From: Massilia sp. UBA2604 | GTDB taxonomy: Bacteria; Pseudomonadota; Gammaproteobacteria; Burkholderiales; Burkholderiaceae_D | Direction of reading: 5' to 3' | DNA length: 17,323 bases | Assembly: GCA_002339265.1 (NCBI GenBank) | Contig: DDKG01000010.1 | Location: 1 to 17,323, forward strand | Part shown: positions 1-6,968 of the stretch, in pieces | How the letters are laid out: every line of letters begins with the position of its first letter | Position numbering within the stretch: the stretch's first letter is position 1 | Notes under the pieces: model-generated | Told to the model about the DNA's origin: nothing | What the model saw: the letters and a program-made list of their open reading frames with translations, nothing else | Databases searched by the model: none | Translations under genes and position numbers: made by a program

Positions 1-71
1 ACAGGTTCGAGTCCCTTGAGGACGCGGATGGATGATTCGCTATAGTCTGGAGCGGGTTTCTTGGAGGCCAT
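1..71 (-). CDS. parE: DNA topoisomerase IV subunit B, N-terminal fragment
   Basis: The reverse strand from the ATG at 71 reads MASKKPAPDYSESSIRVLKG followed by LEPV and then leaves the window. This matches the start of betaproteobacterial ParE, in which a short Lys/Pro/Ala-rich tail precedes Y-[ST]-[EA]-x-S-I-x-V-L-K-G-L-E-P-V, the beginning of the GHKL ATPase domain. ParE with ParC decatenates daughter chromosomes in the cytoplasm using ATP. Only 23 codons are visible, so no catalytic residue can be checked; GyrB is the alternative, but the N-terminus looks like ParE. No strong ribosome binding site lies just upstream: a GGAG-like stretch is about 20 bases away. The leader contains a small hairpin (89-104) and, 66 bases upstream, a LexA-like box (137-156). 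Confidence 0.85.
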   Translation of the reverse strand, partial: MASKKPAPDYSESSIRVLKGLEP

Positions 72-88
72 CTTGAAGATTGTTTGTC

Positions 89-104
89 GAATGCTCCGGC
101 ATTC
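89..104. repeat. 6-bp perfect inverted repeat in the parE leader
   Basis: GAATGC and GCATTC flank a four-base TCCG loop between the LexA-like box and the parE start. In a parE transcript this would form a small 5' UTR hairpin about 18 bases before the start codon. There is no following T tract, so it is not a typical terminator. Its role is unknown. Confidence 0.45.
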
Positions 105-136
105 TAACTTGTCGGGAGGAAAAGGTTAGGCTTTTT

Positions 137-156
137 TACTGTTTAAATATACAGTA
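137..156. promoter_or_regulatory. LexA (SOS) box
   Basis: The 20 bases read TACTGTTTAAATATACAGTA. They keep both complete outer arms (TACTGT and ACAGTA) of the proteobacterial LexA consensus and an all-A/T centre, differing from the E. coli TACTGTATATATATACAGTA only within the central A/T positions. The site lies between the divergent parE (start at 71, 66 bases away) and the receiver-like gene (start at 244, 87 bases away), so it could control either or both. No good -35/-10 pair could be assigned in either direction. The site is easy to see; which gene it regulates is inference. Confidence 0.75.
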
Positions 157-243
157 GTTTGCGCTGTGACGTGCTTTTCGCTTCACACGTTTGTGCTAGA
201 TTAAGCTGGATAATCACGGCAATGCCAGGGAGGGGCGTTACCG

Positions 244-1080
244 ATGCACTTGTCCAGCTATCCGTTTACCGTTCGCCTGATCGGGTTTGCCCAGGGCGAA
301 AGCGCGCGGCTCGAGGCCCTGCTGGCGCGGGCGCCTGGCGTCGGGCCGTCGTATTCTTGCCTGCACGACGACAGTTTGCAAGAGCCGGACCTGTATATCG
401 CCAACGGCGACAGCCCGACCGCGCTGACCCGGCTCGGCTGTTTGCCGCCGGGATCGCTGCAGCCGGCGCTCGTCATCGGCAACCCCGGCGATCCTGGCGC
501 CGGACCCTGGCGCACCCTGGCGCGGCCGATCGACCCCCTGCAATTGTACGAGGCCCTGGCCGAGCTGCTCGACACCCGGGTCCAGGTGCTGGTGCAGCAG
601 AGCACCCGCACCACCCGGCGCGTGCTGGCCGAGCGGCGCCGCCGTCCGCGCCTGGCGCCGGACTGCGAAACGCCGGCATTCTACACGCGCCTGCGCCGCG
701 GTCCGGTAGATGGGGCCGTCCTGATCGTCGACAAGGAGTGCAAGCTGCGCAACCAGGTGGCGCGCGTGCTCGGCCCGCGCCGGGTGCCGGTCGAATGGAC
801 CGACAGCCTGTGCGCGGCGGTGCGCCTGTGCGACGAAACGCCGGTATCGCTGGTGCTGATCAACACGGCGGCGGTGGGCATCGAACCGTATGAGGTGTGC
901 AGCTCGATCAAGTCGCAGGACGGGGCGCAGCGCACCCCGGTGGTCTTCCTGGTCGAACAGTCCTTCCACTATGACAGCGTGCGTGCGCGCCGCGCCGGTG
1001 CGCGCGGCCTGCTGACGACGCCGGTCGCCGGCCGCCACTGGATGCTGACCTTTCAGAAGCTGCTGGATCTGCCAGTGTAG
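244..1080 (+). CDS. Tandem degenerate receiver (REC-like) domain protein
   Basis: A 278-residue protein starting at the ATG at 244, preceded by a strong ribosome binding site AGGGAGGGG (227-235). Residues about 8-112 and 156-275 each read like a response-regulator receiver fold. The second has an IVDKE motif after strand 1 (Asp163), a strand ending in LVLIN where the phosphoacceptor Asp would be (Asn207), and TTPV where the invariant Lys-Pro sits (Thr259-Pro260). The first ends in RPIDPLQLYEALAELLD, typical of the last receiver helix, but has no clear acidic pocket. Both therefore look like pseudo-receivers that cannot be phosphorylated in the usual way. Residues about 118-138 between them are very Arg-rich. 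No DNA-binding or enzymatic output domain is visible. It may act by protein or nucleic-acid binding, but the function is unknown. A LexA-like box lies upstream. Confidence 0.8.
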   Translation: MHLSSYPFTVRLIGFAQGESARLEALLARAPGVGPSYSCLHDDSLQEPDLYIANGDSPTALTRLGCLPPGSLQPALVIGNPGDPGAGPWRTLARPIDPLQLYEALAELLDTRVQVLVQQSTRTTRRVLAERRRRPRLAPDCETPAFYTRLRRGPVDGAVLIVDKECKLRNQVARVLGPRRVPVEWTDSLCAAVRLCDETPVSLVLINTAAVGIEPYEVCSSIKSQDGAQRTPVVFLVEQSFHYDSVRARRAGARGLLTTPVAGRHWMLTFQKLLDLPV

Positions 1081-1102
1081 GTAGTTAGCGACGTTTTGTA
1101 AC

Positions 1103-1134
1103 AACTTCATATCGTGCGAAGCAGTGGTGAAGTT
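1103..1134. repeat. 7-bp inverted repeat before the amidotransferase-like gene
   Basis: AACTTCA (1103-1109) and TGAAGTT (1128-1134) can pair around an 18-base loop in the 66-base gap between the receiver-like gene and the next start codon at 1147. The bases after it (ATATTAATAACC) are AT-rich but not a T tract, so a terminator role is uncertain. It could instead be a leader structure, since the second arm ends 12 bases before the start codon. Confidence 0.3.
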
Positions 1135-1146
1135 ATATTAATAACC

Positions 1147-2148
1147 ATGGCTGAAGACGACCAAATCAAGCGCAAGGACGATCCAAACGAGGACGTCGAC
1201 GAGCGCCGCGAGACCCGCGTGCGCGTGCCCGATCGCCGTGCGAGCGGCGGCCAGACCGCACGCGGCCCGGCGCGCTACCTGCGCGACGGCGACAATGCGG
1301 TCGCCCTGGCCGGCCGGGTCATCACCTCGCGCTTTCGCTCGCTGCGCGAACGCTTCAACCGCGATTTCATGCAGCGCACGCTGCACATCGGCGTTTCGGC
1401 CCGCATTTTTCACCCGGCCGCCGGCGCCAAGGGGCTGCTCAGCAAGAACCTGCAGTATCTCGAGGAATCGATCGCCCAGTGGGTGATGTCGCGCGACGTG
1501 CTGGTGTTCATGATCCCCACCGTGAACACCAACGGCTTGTTGCACCCCAGTAACATCACCTTGCGCCACTATGCGCGCCACCTCGACGGCCTGGTGCTGC
1601 AGGGCGGGGCCGATGTGGCGCCGCAAACCTATTCCGAAACGCCCACCCGGCCCGAATGGAGCGGCGACCGCGCGCGCGACGTCTACGAACTCGAACTGCT
1701 GCACGAATTCGTCGATGCCGGCAAACCCGTGCTGGGCGTGTGTCGCGGTTGCCAGCTGATCAACGTCGCCTTCGGCGGTACCCTGCACCAGGACGTCGCC
1801 ACCGACATGCCTGATGCATTGGCCCACGTGCATGACGTCTACGACGCGCACCGCCACGCCATCGTCTTCCCCAAGGGCTCGTCGCTGGGCCGGATGTTCC
1901 CCAAGGTCGAGCGGGCGATGGTCAATTCGATACACCACCAGGCGGTCAAGGATCTCGGACGCGATATCCGTGTCGAGGCCATGTCCGAGCCGGATGGCGT
2001 CATCGAGGCGATCCGCTACCAGCGCGCCAACTTCGTCATGGGCCTGCAGTGGCACCCCGAATTCCACCGCGCCGGCGGCGTCGACCTGCTCGATTGCACG
2101 CCGGTGCTCGACGAATTCCTGCGCGCGGCGCGTGAAACCCGGCTGTAG
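1147..2148 (+). CDS. Class I glutamine amidotransferase-like hydrolase (PuuD / peptidase C26 family)
   Basis: 333 residues from the ATG at 1147; an in-frame GTG at 1114 is possible but has no ribosome binding site. The nucleophile motif PVLGVCRGCQLIN contains Cys199, and LQWHPEFH supplies His303 and Glu305, completing the Cys-His-Glu triad of class I glutamine amidotransferases. QGGADVAPQTYSE and the FGGTLHQD segment after the nucleophile are typical of gamma-glutamyl-gamma-aminobutyrate hydrolases of the PuuD type. Those enzymes cleave gamma-glutamyl amides in the cytoplasm, for example in putrescine breakdown. The first 80 or so residues are an unusual charged, Arg/Asp-rich extension before the catalytic domain (beginning near TLHIGVSARIF). 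No putrescine-pathway partner is in the window, so the substrate is not known. The family call is firm; the specific activity is inferred. Confidence 0.85.
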   Translation: MAEDDQIKRKDDPNEDVDERRETRVRVPDRRASGGQTARGPARYLRDGDNAVALAGRVITSRFRSLRERFNRDFMQRTLHIGVSARIFHPAAGAKGLLSKNLQYLEESIAQWVMSRDVLVFMIPTVNTNGLLHPSNITLRHYARHLDGLVLQGGADVAPQTYSETPTRPEWSGDRARDVYELELLHEFVDAGKPVLGVCRGCQLINVAFGGTLHQDVATDMPDALAHVHDVYDAHRHAIVFPKGSSLGRMFPKVERAMVNSIHHQAVKDLGRDIRVEAMSEPDGVIEAIRYQRANFVMGLQWHPEFHRAGGVDLLDCTPVLDEFLRAARETRL

Positions 2149-2224
2149 TTGTCAGCTTTAATTGCTGTAAAGAACTAACTGTCGCCGGGCCTGATTCTGA
2201 CCGCGATTCGATTGCCGAAAACGC

Positions 2225-2253
2225 TTGCTTTCGCCGCGTGACGCGTGAATAAT
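2225..2253 (+). promoter_or_regulatory. Candidate sigma-70 promoter for the small gene at 2343
   Basis: TTGCTT (2225-2230) and AATAAT (2248-2253) are separated by 17 bases; the -10 matches TATAAT at five of six positions. The promoter directly abuts the Fur box at 2253-2272 and lies about 90 bases before the start codon at 2343. The -35 is weak (three of six). The arrangement is what a Fur-repressed promoter should look like. Confidence 0.5.
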
Positions 2254-2272
2254 GAAATGAGAATCATTCGCA
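2253..2272. promoter_or_regulatory. Fur box (iron-responsive operator)
   Basis: Bases 2258-2272 read TGAGAATCATTCGCA. Against the 7-1-7 Fur motif TGATAAT-N-ATTATCA this is 6/7 in the left arm and 5/7 in the right. Extended to the classic 19-mer (2253-2271) it matches at 13 of 19 positions. It overlaps or abuts the candidate -10, so iron-loaded Fur would be expected to block transcription of the gene at 2343. Confidence 0.7.
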
Positions 2273-2342
2273 TCTTGTGCGAAGTTCCTTTATCTACACG
2301 CTTGATCGTTGCCGACCGCAACCGCTTTTGGGAGACGCTTGC

Positions 2343-2681
2343 ATGACCATTTCTACCGCAGACACGACGTCGTCGGCGCCGCGCAGCCAGGATGCGTTGC
2401 TGGTCGCTTCGCTATTGCACCTGATGTCCAATTACACGACGCGCGGCGACGGCGAGCAGCCTTGCGTCAAGCTGGCCTCGGTTATCGAGCGTCACCTGTG
2501 CGCGCTGTCGCGGCTGCCGAACATCGATCCGGTGCTGCGCGCCACCTGCGAACAGCTGGCCGACCAATGGGCGGTCGTGGTCGACGCCAAGCTGCCGCCG
2601 CCGGCGCCGACGCGCCAGCCCTTGCTGGCGCGCTTCATGAAAGGCAGCTGGGCCGGCAAGACCGCGCCGTTGGCCGGCTAA
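2343..2681 (+). CDS. Small uncharacterised protein, probably iron (Fur) regulated
   Basis: 112 residues from the ATG at 2343, preceded by GGGAG (2330-2334) at 8-base spacing; an in-frame GTG at 2277 is less likely. The N-terminus is Ser/Thr/Ala-rich. The core (about 18-80) is predicted mostly helical: ALLVASLLHLMSNY, then a short linker, then an IERHLCALSRLP segment and a second helix LRATCEQLADQWAVV. There is no signal peptide, membrane helix or Cys/His metal motif. I have a general memory of similar small proteins beside Fur-regulated genes in Burkholderiales, but assign no function. Its stop codon overlaps that of the convergent M61 peptidase gene by four bases (2678-2681). Upstream promoter and Fur box suggest expression under iron limitation. 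Confidence 0.8.
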   Translation: MTISTADTTSSAPRSQDALLVASLLHLMSNYTTRGDGEQPCVKLASVIERHLCALSRLPNIDPVLRATCEQLADQWAVVVDAKLPPPAPTRQPLLARFMKGSWAGKTAPLAG

Positions 2682-4579
2682 CGAGGCGTCAATAGCTGCT
2701 TCAGGCGATCAATCCGGTCCGGAATGCGTTCCAGGGCCGGATAGCGCAAGCCGCCATCGTAGTCGATCGTCACTGCGCGCTTCTGCCGATCCAGTTCGAA
2801 GGTGACGGCGATGCCGGCCGGATTGCGGCGGGACACCGCCGCGGCCAGGCGCTCCATGCTGAACGGCTCGCCTTCCACCTCCAGCAGCGTGGCGCCCGGC
2901 GCCAGCCCGGCCTTGAAAGCGGGGCCGTTCCAGCTGACCGAGCGCACCACGCCCCTGGCGTTCACGCCAAGTCCGATGCTGTAGCTGAAATCGGGCATCC
3001 CTTCACCCTGCAGGCCGCGCTCGACGTATGGGCTCGGCGTGGACTTGTAGACCAGCCGGTAGCCGGCGCGTTCCAGGCCGTCGAGCAGGCCGGCGTCGCT
3101 GTTGCCGTGCACGCGCCGTTCGAGATAGCCGCGCCAGTCGAAGGGCGCCAGCTTTGACAAGGTGGCGCAGACGTCGTCGAAGGTGTACACCTTGCTGGTC
3201 TTGTCCTGCACGGCGAAGAACCTCGCGGCGAAGTCGTCCATGCCATATTTGCCCTTGCTGCGCTCGCGCAGGATGCCGTCGATGTCCAGCCACAGCAGGA
3301 CGCCTTCGGCGTAATAATCCTTGCGGCGTTGCCAGTCGGTCCAGCTGACGCCCACGCCGCCCGGCATCGTGATCGAATCGAGCGCGCTGTCGCCCAGAGA
3401 CTTCCAGGCGCGGCCCGGGCGGTTCGACATGCTGGCGGCGTCCAGGGCCAGGGCGTCGAGCGTGTCCGGGATACTGCGCAGGCCCGCGCGCGCGCCGATG
3501 ATCCGTCCCCAGAATTCCGACTGCCCCTCGTACACCCACAACAGCGTGCTTTGCATCGGCGTGTTCGGCGTGGGCGTCCAGTGGTCGGCGGGCTGGGCAA
3601 ACTTGCCGTTCCAGGCATGGATGTATTCGTGGGCGAACAGGTCGATTTCAAAGGCGGAAGCCTCCCAGTTGGCCAGGAAGTCCGGCGGCAGCGTCACTTC
3701 TGCCGAGCGGATGTGCTCCAGGCCTCCCGGTCCGGGCAGGCGTTCCGTCAGCGGCACCAGGTAATCGAAATGGGGAAACGGCGCCTTGCCGAATACCGCT
3801 GCGGTCTGCGCGACGATGGCGCGCAGCGGCGCGTCCATCGCCGCCGCGCCGGCAAGCTGCGCGGCCTCGGCGGCGAAGTAGGTCACGCGCACCGGCACCG
3901 GTCCGTCGGCCAGGCTGCGCCGCTCCACATGGGGCGCGGCCAGCACCGGCGAGTCGAGCAGCAGGTCGAGCGGCACCGGCGCGAAGCTGATGGTCGAGCC
4001 GGCGCGGCCCCGCTCGACCAGCGAGGTACCCGCCACCAGCCCGGCGGGGAGGGTCAATGAGGCCGCCACCTGGATGCGGTTGGCGAACCAGCCGGCCGGA
4101 TACAGGAGCACGTTCTGCCACTGCAGATTGATCATGTCCGACGCGATGTGGCTCATGCGGCCAAGCGGCGCCAGGAACTGGAATTCCAGTTCCAGCTCGC
4201 GCACACCGGCCGGCACCTGCACGTGGAAGGCATGTGCATCAAGGGGATCGCGGCGCCACATCAGGCGCTGGCCGCCGCCCTGGATCACCAGGCCGGCCAG
4301 GCGCTGCACCTGGATCGTCGGGCCGTGGCTGCCGCCATCCCATTTCGGATACAGCAGGGTCAGGCGGCCTGCGGCCTGCACCGGCACGCGCTGCTTGACG
4401 CGGACGATCCGCTGCGCGGTGTCGCTGGCATCGACGTCGACCGTCAAGGTACCGGGGAAGGCGCGGTCGCGCGGCAGGGGGATGGTCGAGGCGGGCGCCG
4501 TCCACGGGGCCGCATGCGACAGCGGGCTCGAACACAGCAGGGCGGGCAACAACAACAGGATAGCGGTCAGTTTAACCAT
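2678..4579 (-). CDS. Exported M61 family metallopeptidase (glycyl aminopeptidase type) with C-terminal PDZ domain
   Basis: 633 residues starting at the ATG at 4579. The N-terminus is a clear signal peptide (MVKLTAILLLLPALL, cleavage probably near SHA-APW, residue 24), so the enzyme acts in the periplasm or outside. The zinc motif HEYIHAWN gives His317, Glu318 and His321, and Glu351 in YEGQSEFWG is the expected third ligand, as in M61 peptidases. Residues about 30-220 form the beta-rich N-terminal domain (LLYPKWDGGSHGP) and the last ~110 residues form a PDZ-like domain (VNARGVVRSVSWNGPAFKAG). The family removes N-terminal residues, classically Gly or Ala, from peptides. No clear ribosome binding site is visible: a 47-bp inverted repeat (4584-4630) ends four bases before the start codon. 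It lies downstream of the ligase and antiporter genes on the same strand. Confidence 0.9.
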   Translation of the reverse strand: MVKLTAILLLLPALLCSSPLSHAAPWTAPASTIPLPRDRAFPGTLTVDVDASDTAQRIVRVKQRVPVQAAGRLTLLYPKWDGGSHGPTIQVQRLAGLVIQGGGQRLMWRRDPLDAHAFHVQVPAGVRELELEFQFLAPLGRMSHIASDMINLQWQNVLLYPAGWFANRIQVAASLTLPAGLVAGTSLVERGRAGSTISFAPVPLDLLLDSPVLAAPHVERRSLADGPVPVRVTYFAAEAAQLAGAAAMDAPLRAIVAQTAAVFGKAPFPHFDYLVPLTERLPGPGGLEHIRSAEVTLPPDFLANWEASAFEIDLFAHEYIHAWNGKFAQPADHWTPTPNTPMQSTLLWVYEGQSEFWGRIIGARAGLRSIPDTLDALALDAASMSNRPGRAWKSLGDSALDSITMPGGVGVSWTDWQRRKDYYAEGVLLWLDIDGILRERSKGKYGMDDFAARFFAVQDKTSKVYTFDDVCATLSKLAPFDWRGYLERRVHGNSDAGLLDGLERAGYRLVYKSTPSPYVERGLQGEGMPDFSYSIGLGVNARGVVRSVSWNGPAFKAGLAPGATLLEVEGEPFSMERLAAAVSRRNPAGIAVTFELDRQKRAVTIDYDGGLRYPALERIPDRIDRLKQLLTPR

Positions 4580-4583
4580 CTGG

Positions 4584-4630
4584 GCATGAGTAATGAAAAA
4601 CTGCAGGTAGGCAATTTTTCATTATCATGC
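4584..4630. repeat. 47-bp imperfect inverted repeat between ybdK-like and M61 genes
   Basis: The left arm GCATGA-g-TAATGAAAAA-c-TGC pairs with the right arm GCA-a-TTTTTCATTA-TCATGC around the loop AGGTAG. This gives 19 base pairs with one bulged G and one C/A mismatch. It fills over half of the 81-base gap and stops four bases before the M61 start codon. In the minus-strand transcript the hairpin would cover the region where a ribosome binding site should be. The A5/T5 tracts lie inside the stem, so it is not a standard GC-stem/T-tail terminator, though termination in either direction is possible. Confidence 0.65.
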
Positions 4631-4660
4631 AATTCGGATACTGAATGTAGAGATATTTTT

Positions 4661-5788
4661 TCAGCTCGTGCCACCGCCGCGGAAGTGCCCGATCGCCGCA
4701 TTGACCATGCCCTCGACGCTGCCTTCGCGCTCCACGTGGCGGCGCAGGATGGTCGCGTCGCTGCCGTCGTGCACCGCCGCCGCCAGGTGCTTCAGGGCGT
4801 CCACGCTGCCCAGCGCCTCGGCGTGCGGCAGCATTTTTTCGAGCGTGGCCAGAATGTCTTCGCGCATCGGCACGTTGTCGTAGGTCTTCGGATGCGTGAT
4901 GCTGCCATCCAGGCCGAAGCGGCAGGCCTGGAAGCGGTTGTAGTTGTAGACCAGGTAGTCGTCCTCTACCGGCGCTGCTTCCTTGCGCTCCAGCAGATGC
5001 CGGCACAAGGCCTGCAGATAGCCGGCCAGCGCCGCCGCCCGCTCCACCGTCAGCGGCGTGTCGCACACGCGCAGCTCGATGGTGCCGTATTCGGGCTTGG
5101 GTCTCAGGTCCCAGTAAAAGTCCTTCATGCTCTTGATGATGTTGGTGCGTTCCATCTTGGCGAAGTAGACGTCGGTGAACTCCTGCCAGGTGAGCGTGAA
5201 CGGCGCGCGGCCGCTCATCGGGAAGGCGAATACGGAATTCAGGCGCGCCGATTCGAACAGGCTGTCGTGGCCCTGCACATAGGGCGACGACGCCGACAGC
5301 GCGATGAAGTGCGGCAGGTAGCGGTTGAGCGCATGCAGCAGGTACAAGGCGTCGTCGCCGTTGGCGCAGCCGATGTGCACGTGCTGGCCGAAGACCGTGA
5401 ACTGCTTGGCCAGGTAGCCGTACAGCTGCGACAGGTATTCGTAGCGCGGCTTGGCCGAGATCCTCTGGTCGGACCAGTGCTGAAACGGGTGCGTGCCGCC
5501 GCCGGCGATGCCGATATTGAGCACGTCGCTGGCCGCCACCAGCGTGTCGCGGATCTCGACGAGTTCCGCCAGCAGCGGTTCATACGCCGTGTGCACGCTC
5601 GAGTTAATCTCGATCATGCTCTCGGTGATCTCGGGCGTGACGTTGCCCGGGAACGGTTTGCGCTTCAATAAATGCATCAGGTCGGGGCTGGCCGCGGTCA
5701 GGTTGAAATCCGACAGGCTGACCAGTTGCAGCTCCAGCTCGACCCCGAAGGTGAGCGGCTGCGAGGGGTTGAAGGCTTCAAGCGGCAT
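4661..5788 (-). CDS. ybdK: YbdK-type carboxylate-amine ligase (GCS2 family)
   Basis: 375 residues, the usual length for the family. Family motifs in order: [10 protein letters not shown] (residues 14-23, acidic metal/ATP site), [10 protein letters not shown] (about 55-64), the His-rich FGQHVHIG (133-140) and [11 protein letters not shown] (235-245). These belong to the glutamate-cysteine ligase 2 (GCS2) family. E. coli YbdK has weak gamma-glutamylcysteine synthetase activity in vitro, but the physiological substrate is generally unclear. The ATG at 5788 lies inside the end of the antiporter gene (11-bp overlap) and has a GGAG ribosome binding site seven bases upstream, so translation is probably coupled. 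Soluble, cytoplasmic. The pairing suggests that the ligase product relates to antiporter function, which is inference. Confidence 0.9.
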   Translation of the reverse strand: MPLEAFNPSQPLTFGVELELQLVSLSDFNLTAASPDLMHLLKRKPFPGNVTPEITESMIEINSSVHTAYEPLLAELVEIRDTLVAASDVLNIGIAGGGTHPFQHWSDQRISAKPRYEYLSQLYGYLAKQFTVFGQHVHIGCANGDDALYLLHALNRYLPHFIALSASSPYVQGHDSLFESARLNSVFAFPMSGRAPFTLTWQEFTDVYFAKMERTNIIKSMKDFYWDLRPKPEYGTIELRVCDTPLTVERAAALAGYLQALCRHLLERKEAAPVEDDYLVYNYNRFQACRFGLDGSITHPKTYDNVPMREDILATLEKMLPHAEALGSVDALKHLAAAVHDGSDATILRRHVEREGSVEGMVNAAIGHFRGGGTS

Positions 5789-6968
5789 GGGTCGACTCCG
5801 GTGCTTCGCGCGCCCAGATCAGCGCGCGCTGGATGATAATCGGGCCGAAGACTTCGAGCAGCATCGTCACGGCCGCCATCGCATACAGTTCTTCGACCAC
5901 TTTCAGGCCGGCATAGCGCGCGTGCTCGAGCAGCAAGATCACGAATACCGCCAGCGGCGCCAGCCCGAGGCCGGTGAGCGCGCCCTTGCGCCAGGTGACG
6001 CCCGACAGGTGAGCAAACGCCGTCACGCCCGCCACCTTGGCCAGCATGCGCACCAGCACCACGCTGATGGCCAGCGCGAAGCCGGCCGTGACCAGGCGCC
6101 AGTCGAGGGTCGAGGCGGCGTACACGAACAGCAGCACGGTGAGCACTTCGCCCAGCGCGCCGAAGTTGCGCTGGGTCTGGGTGAAGGCCACGCGCCGGTA
6201 GCGCACCGTCAGGCCGAAGGCCAGCGCCGCGACCACCGGCGTCAGGCCGGCGCTGTCGCACACGGCCACCAGCAGGATCACGGCCAGCGCGAAGGCGACG
6301 GTGGAGTCCTGCTGCGGATTGCCGATCGCGCGCAGCAGGGCTGGTACGATCACGCCGAAGATGGCGCCGATCAGGATCGAGCCGGCCAGCATCACCAGGC
6401 TTTGCCACAGCGCTTCGCCAACGGCGTCGTAGGTGCGGAACAGCCAGATGCCGATGATGACGTTGAAGGCGAACACCGACAGCACGCAGTTCTGGGCCGA
6501 CAGGTGCAGCACCCGTTCGGTCATCTGGCCCGAGCTTTTCTGTTCGTTGATCACTCGCACCACGGTGGCGGGCGAGGTCGCCATCGACAGCGCCGCCATC
6601 AACAGGGCCGTCAGGCGGCCGACGCCGAAGGCGCTGGCGACCAGATACACGAGGATGAAGGTGAGCGCCGCCTCGACCAGGCCGGCCACGCCGATCCAGG
6701 GATTGTTGACCAGCCAGCGCAGGTTGATGCGGTTGCCCAGTTCGAACAGGATCAGGCCGAAGGCGACGTTGGCCAGCAGCGAGACGGGGCCCATGTCGGG
6801 GGCGGGCAGGGCGCCGATCTGGGTGCTGCCGAGGGCGAAGCCGACCAGGCCATAGAAGCTGATGCGCGGCAGGCCGGTCCAGCGCTGGCCGAATTCGCCG
6901 GCCAGCCAGGCGAGCGCGATCGCCAGCGGCCACGCGAGACTAGTCAACAGGGACAGCAGGTCTGGCAT
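5778..6968 (-). CDS. CPA2-family cation:proton antiporter, Kef-like membrane domain only
   Basis: 396 residues, nearly all membrane-embedded, with roughly 11-13 hydrophobic segments and an initial [18 protein letters not shown] helix. Segments such as [26 protein letters not shown] and [14 protein letters not shown] match the Na+/H+ exchanger fold of the CPA2 (KefB/KefC, NapA) group, which exchanges K+ or Na+ for H+ across the inner membrane. It ends at [12 protein letters not shown] without the C-terminal RCK/KTN nucleotide- and glutathione-binding domain of KefB/KefC. The start at 6968 has a good GAGGGG ribosome binding site seven bases upstream. It is the first gene of a minus-strand set and overlaps the ligase gene by 11 bp. 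Ion specificity cannot be told from the sequence. Confidence 0.85.
   Translation of the reverse strand: MPDLLSLLTSLAWPLAIALAWLAGEFGQRWTGLPRISFYGLVGFALGSTQIGALPAPDMGPVSLLANVAFGLILFELGNRINLRWLVNNPWIGVAGLVEAALTFILVYLVASAFGVGRLTALLMAALSMATSPATVVRVINEQKSSGQMTERVLHLSAQNCVLSVFAFNVIIGIWLFRTYDAVGEALWQSLVMLAGSILIGAIFGVIVPALLRAIGNPQQDSTVAFALAVILLVAVCDSAGLTPVVAALAFGLTVRYRRVAFTQTQRNFGALGEVLTVLLFVYAASTLDWRLVTAGFALAISVVLVRMLAKVAGVTAFAHLSGVTWRKGALTGLGLAPLAVFVILLLEHARYAGLKVVEELYAMAAVTMLLEVFGPIIIQRALIWAREAPESTHAA

Noticed and set aside
4..15. GGTTCGAGTCCC resembles a tRNA T-loop
   Set aside because: The flanking bases do not form the five-pair T stem, no acceptor or anticodon arm follows, and the reverse strand encodes the conserved KGLEPV of ParE.
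2153..2167. CAGC / GCTG repeat after the amidotransferase-like gene as a terminator
   Set aside because: A four-pair stem with an AT loop and no T tract is expected by chance.
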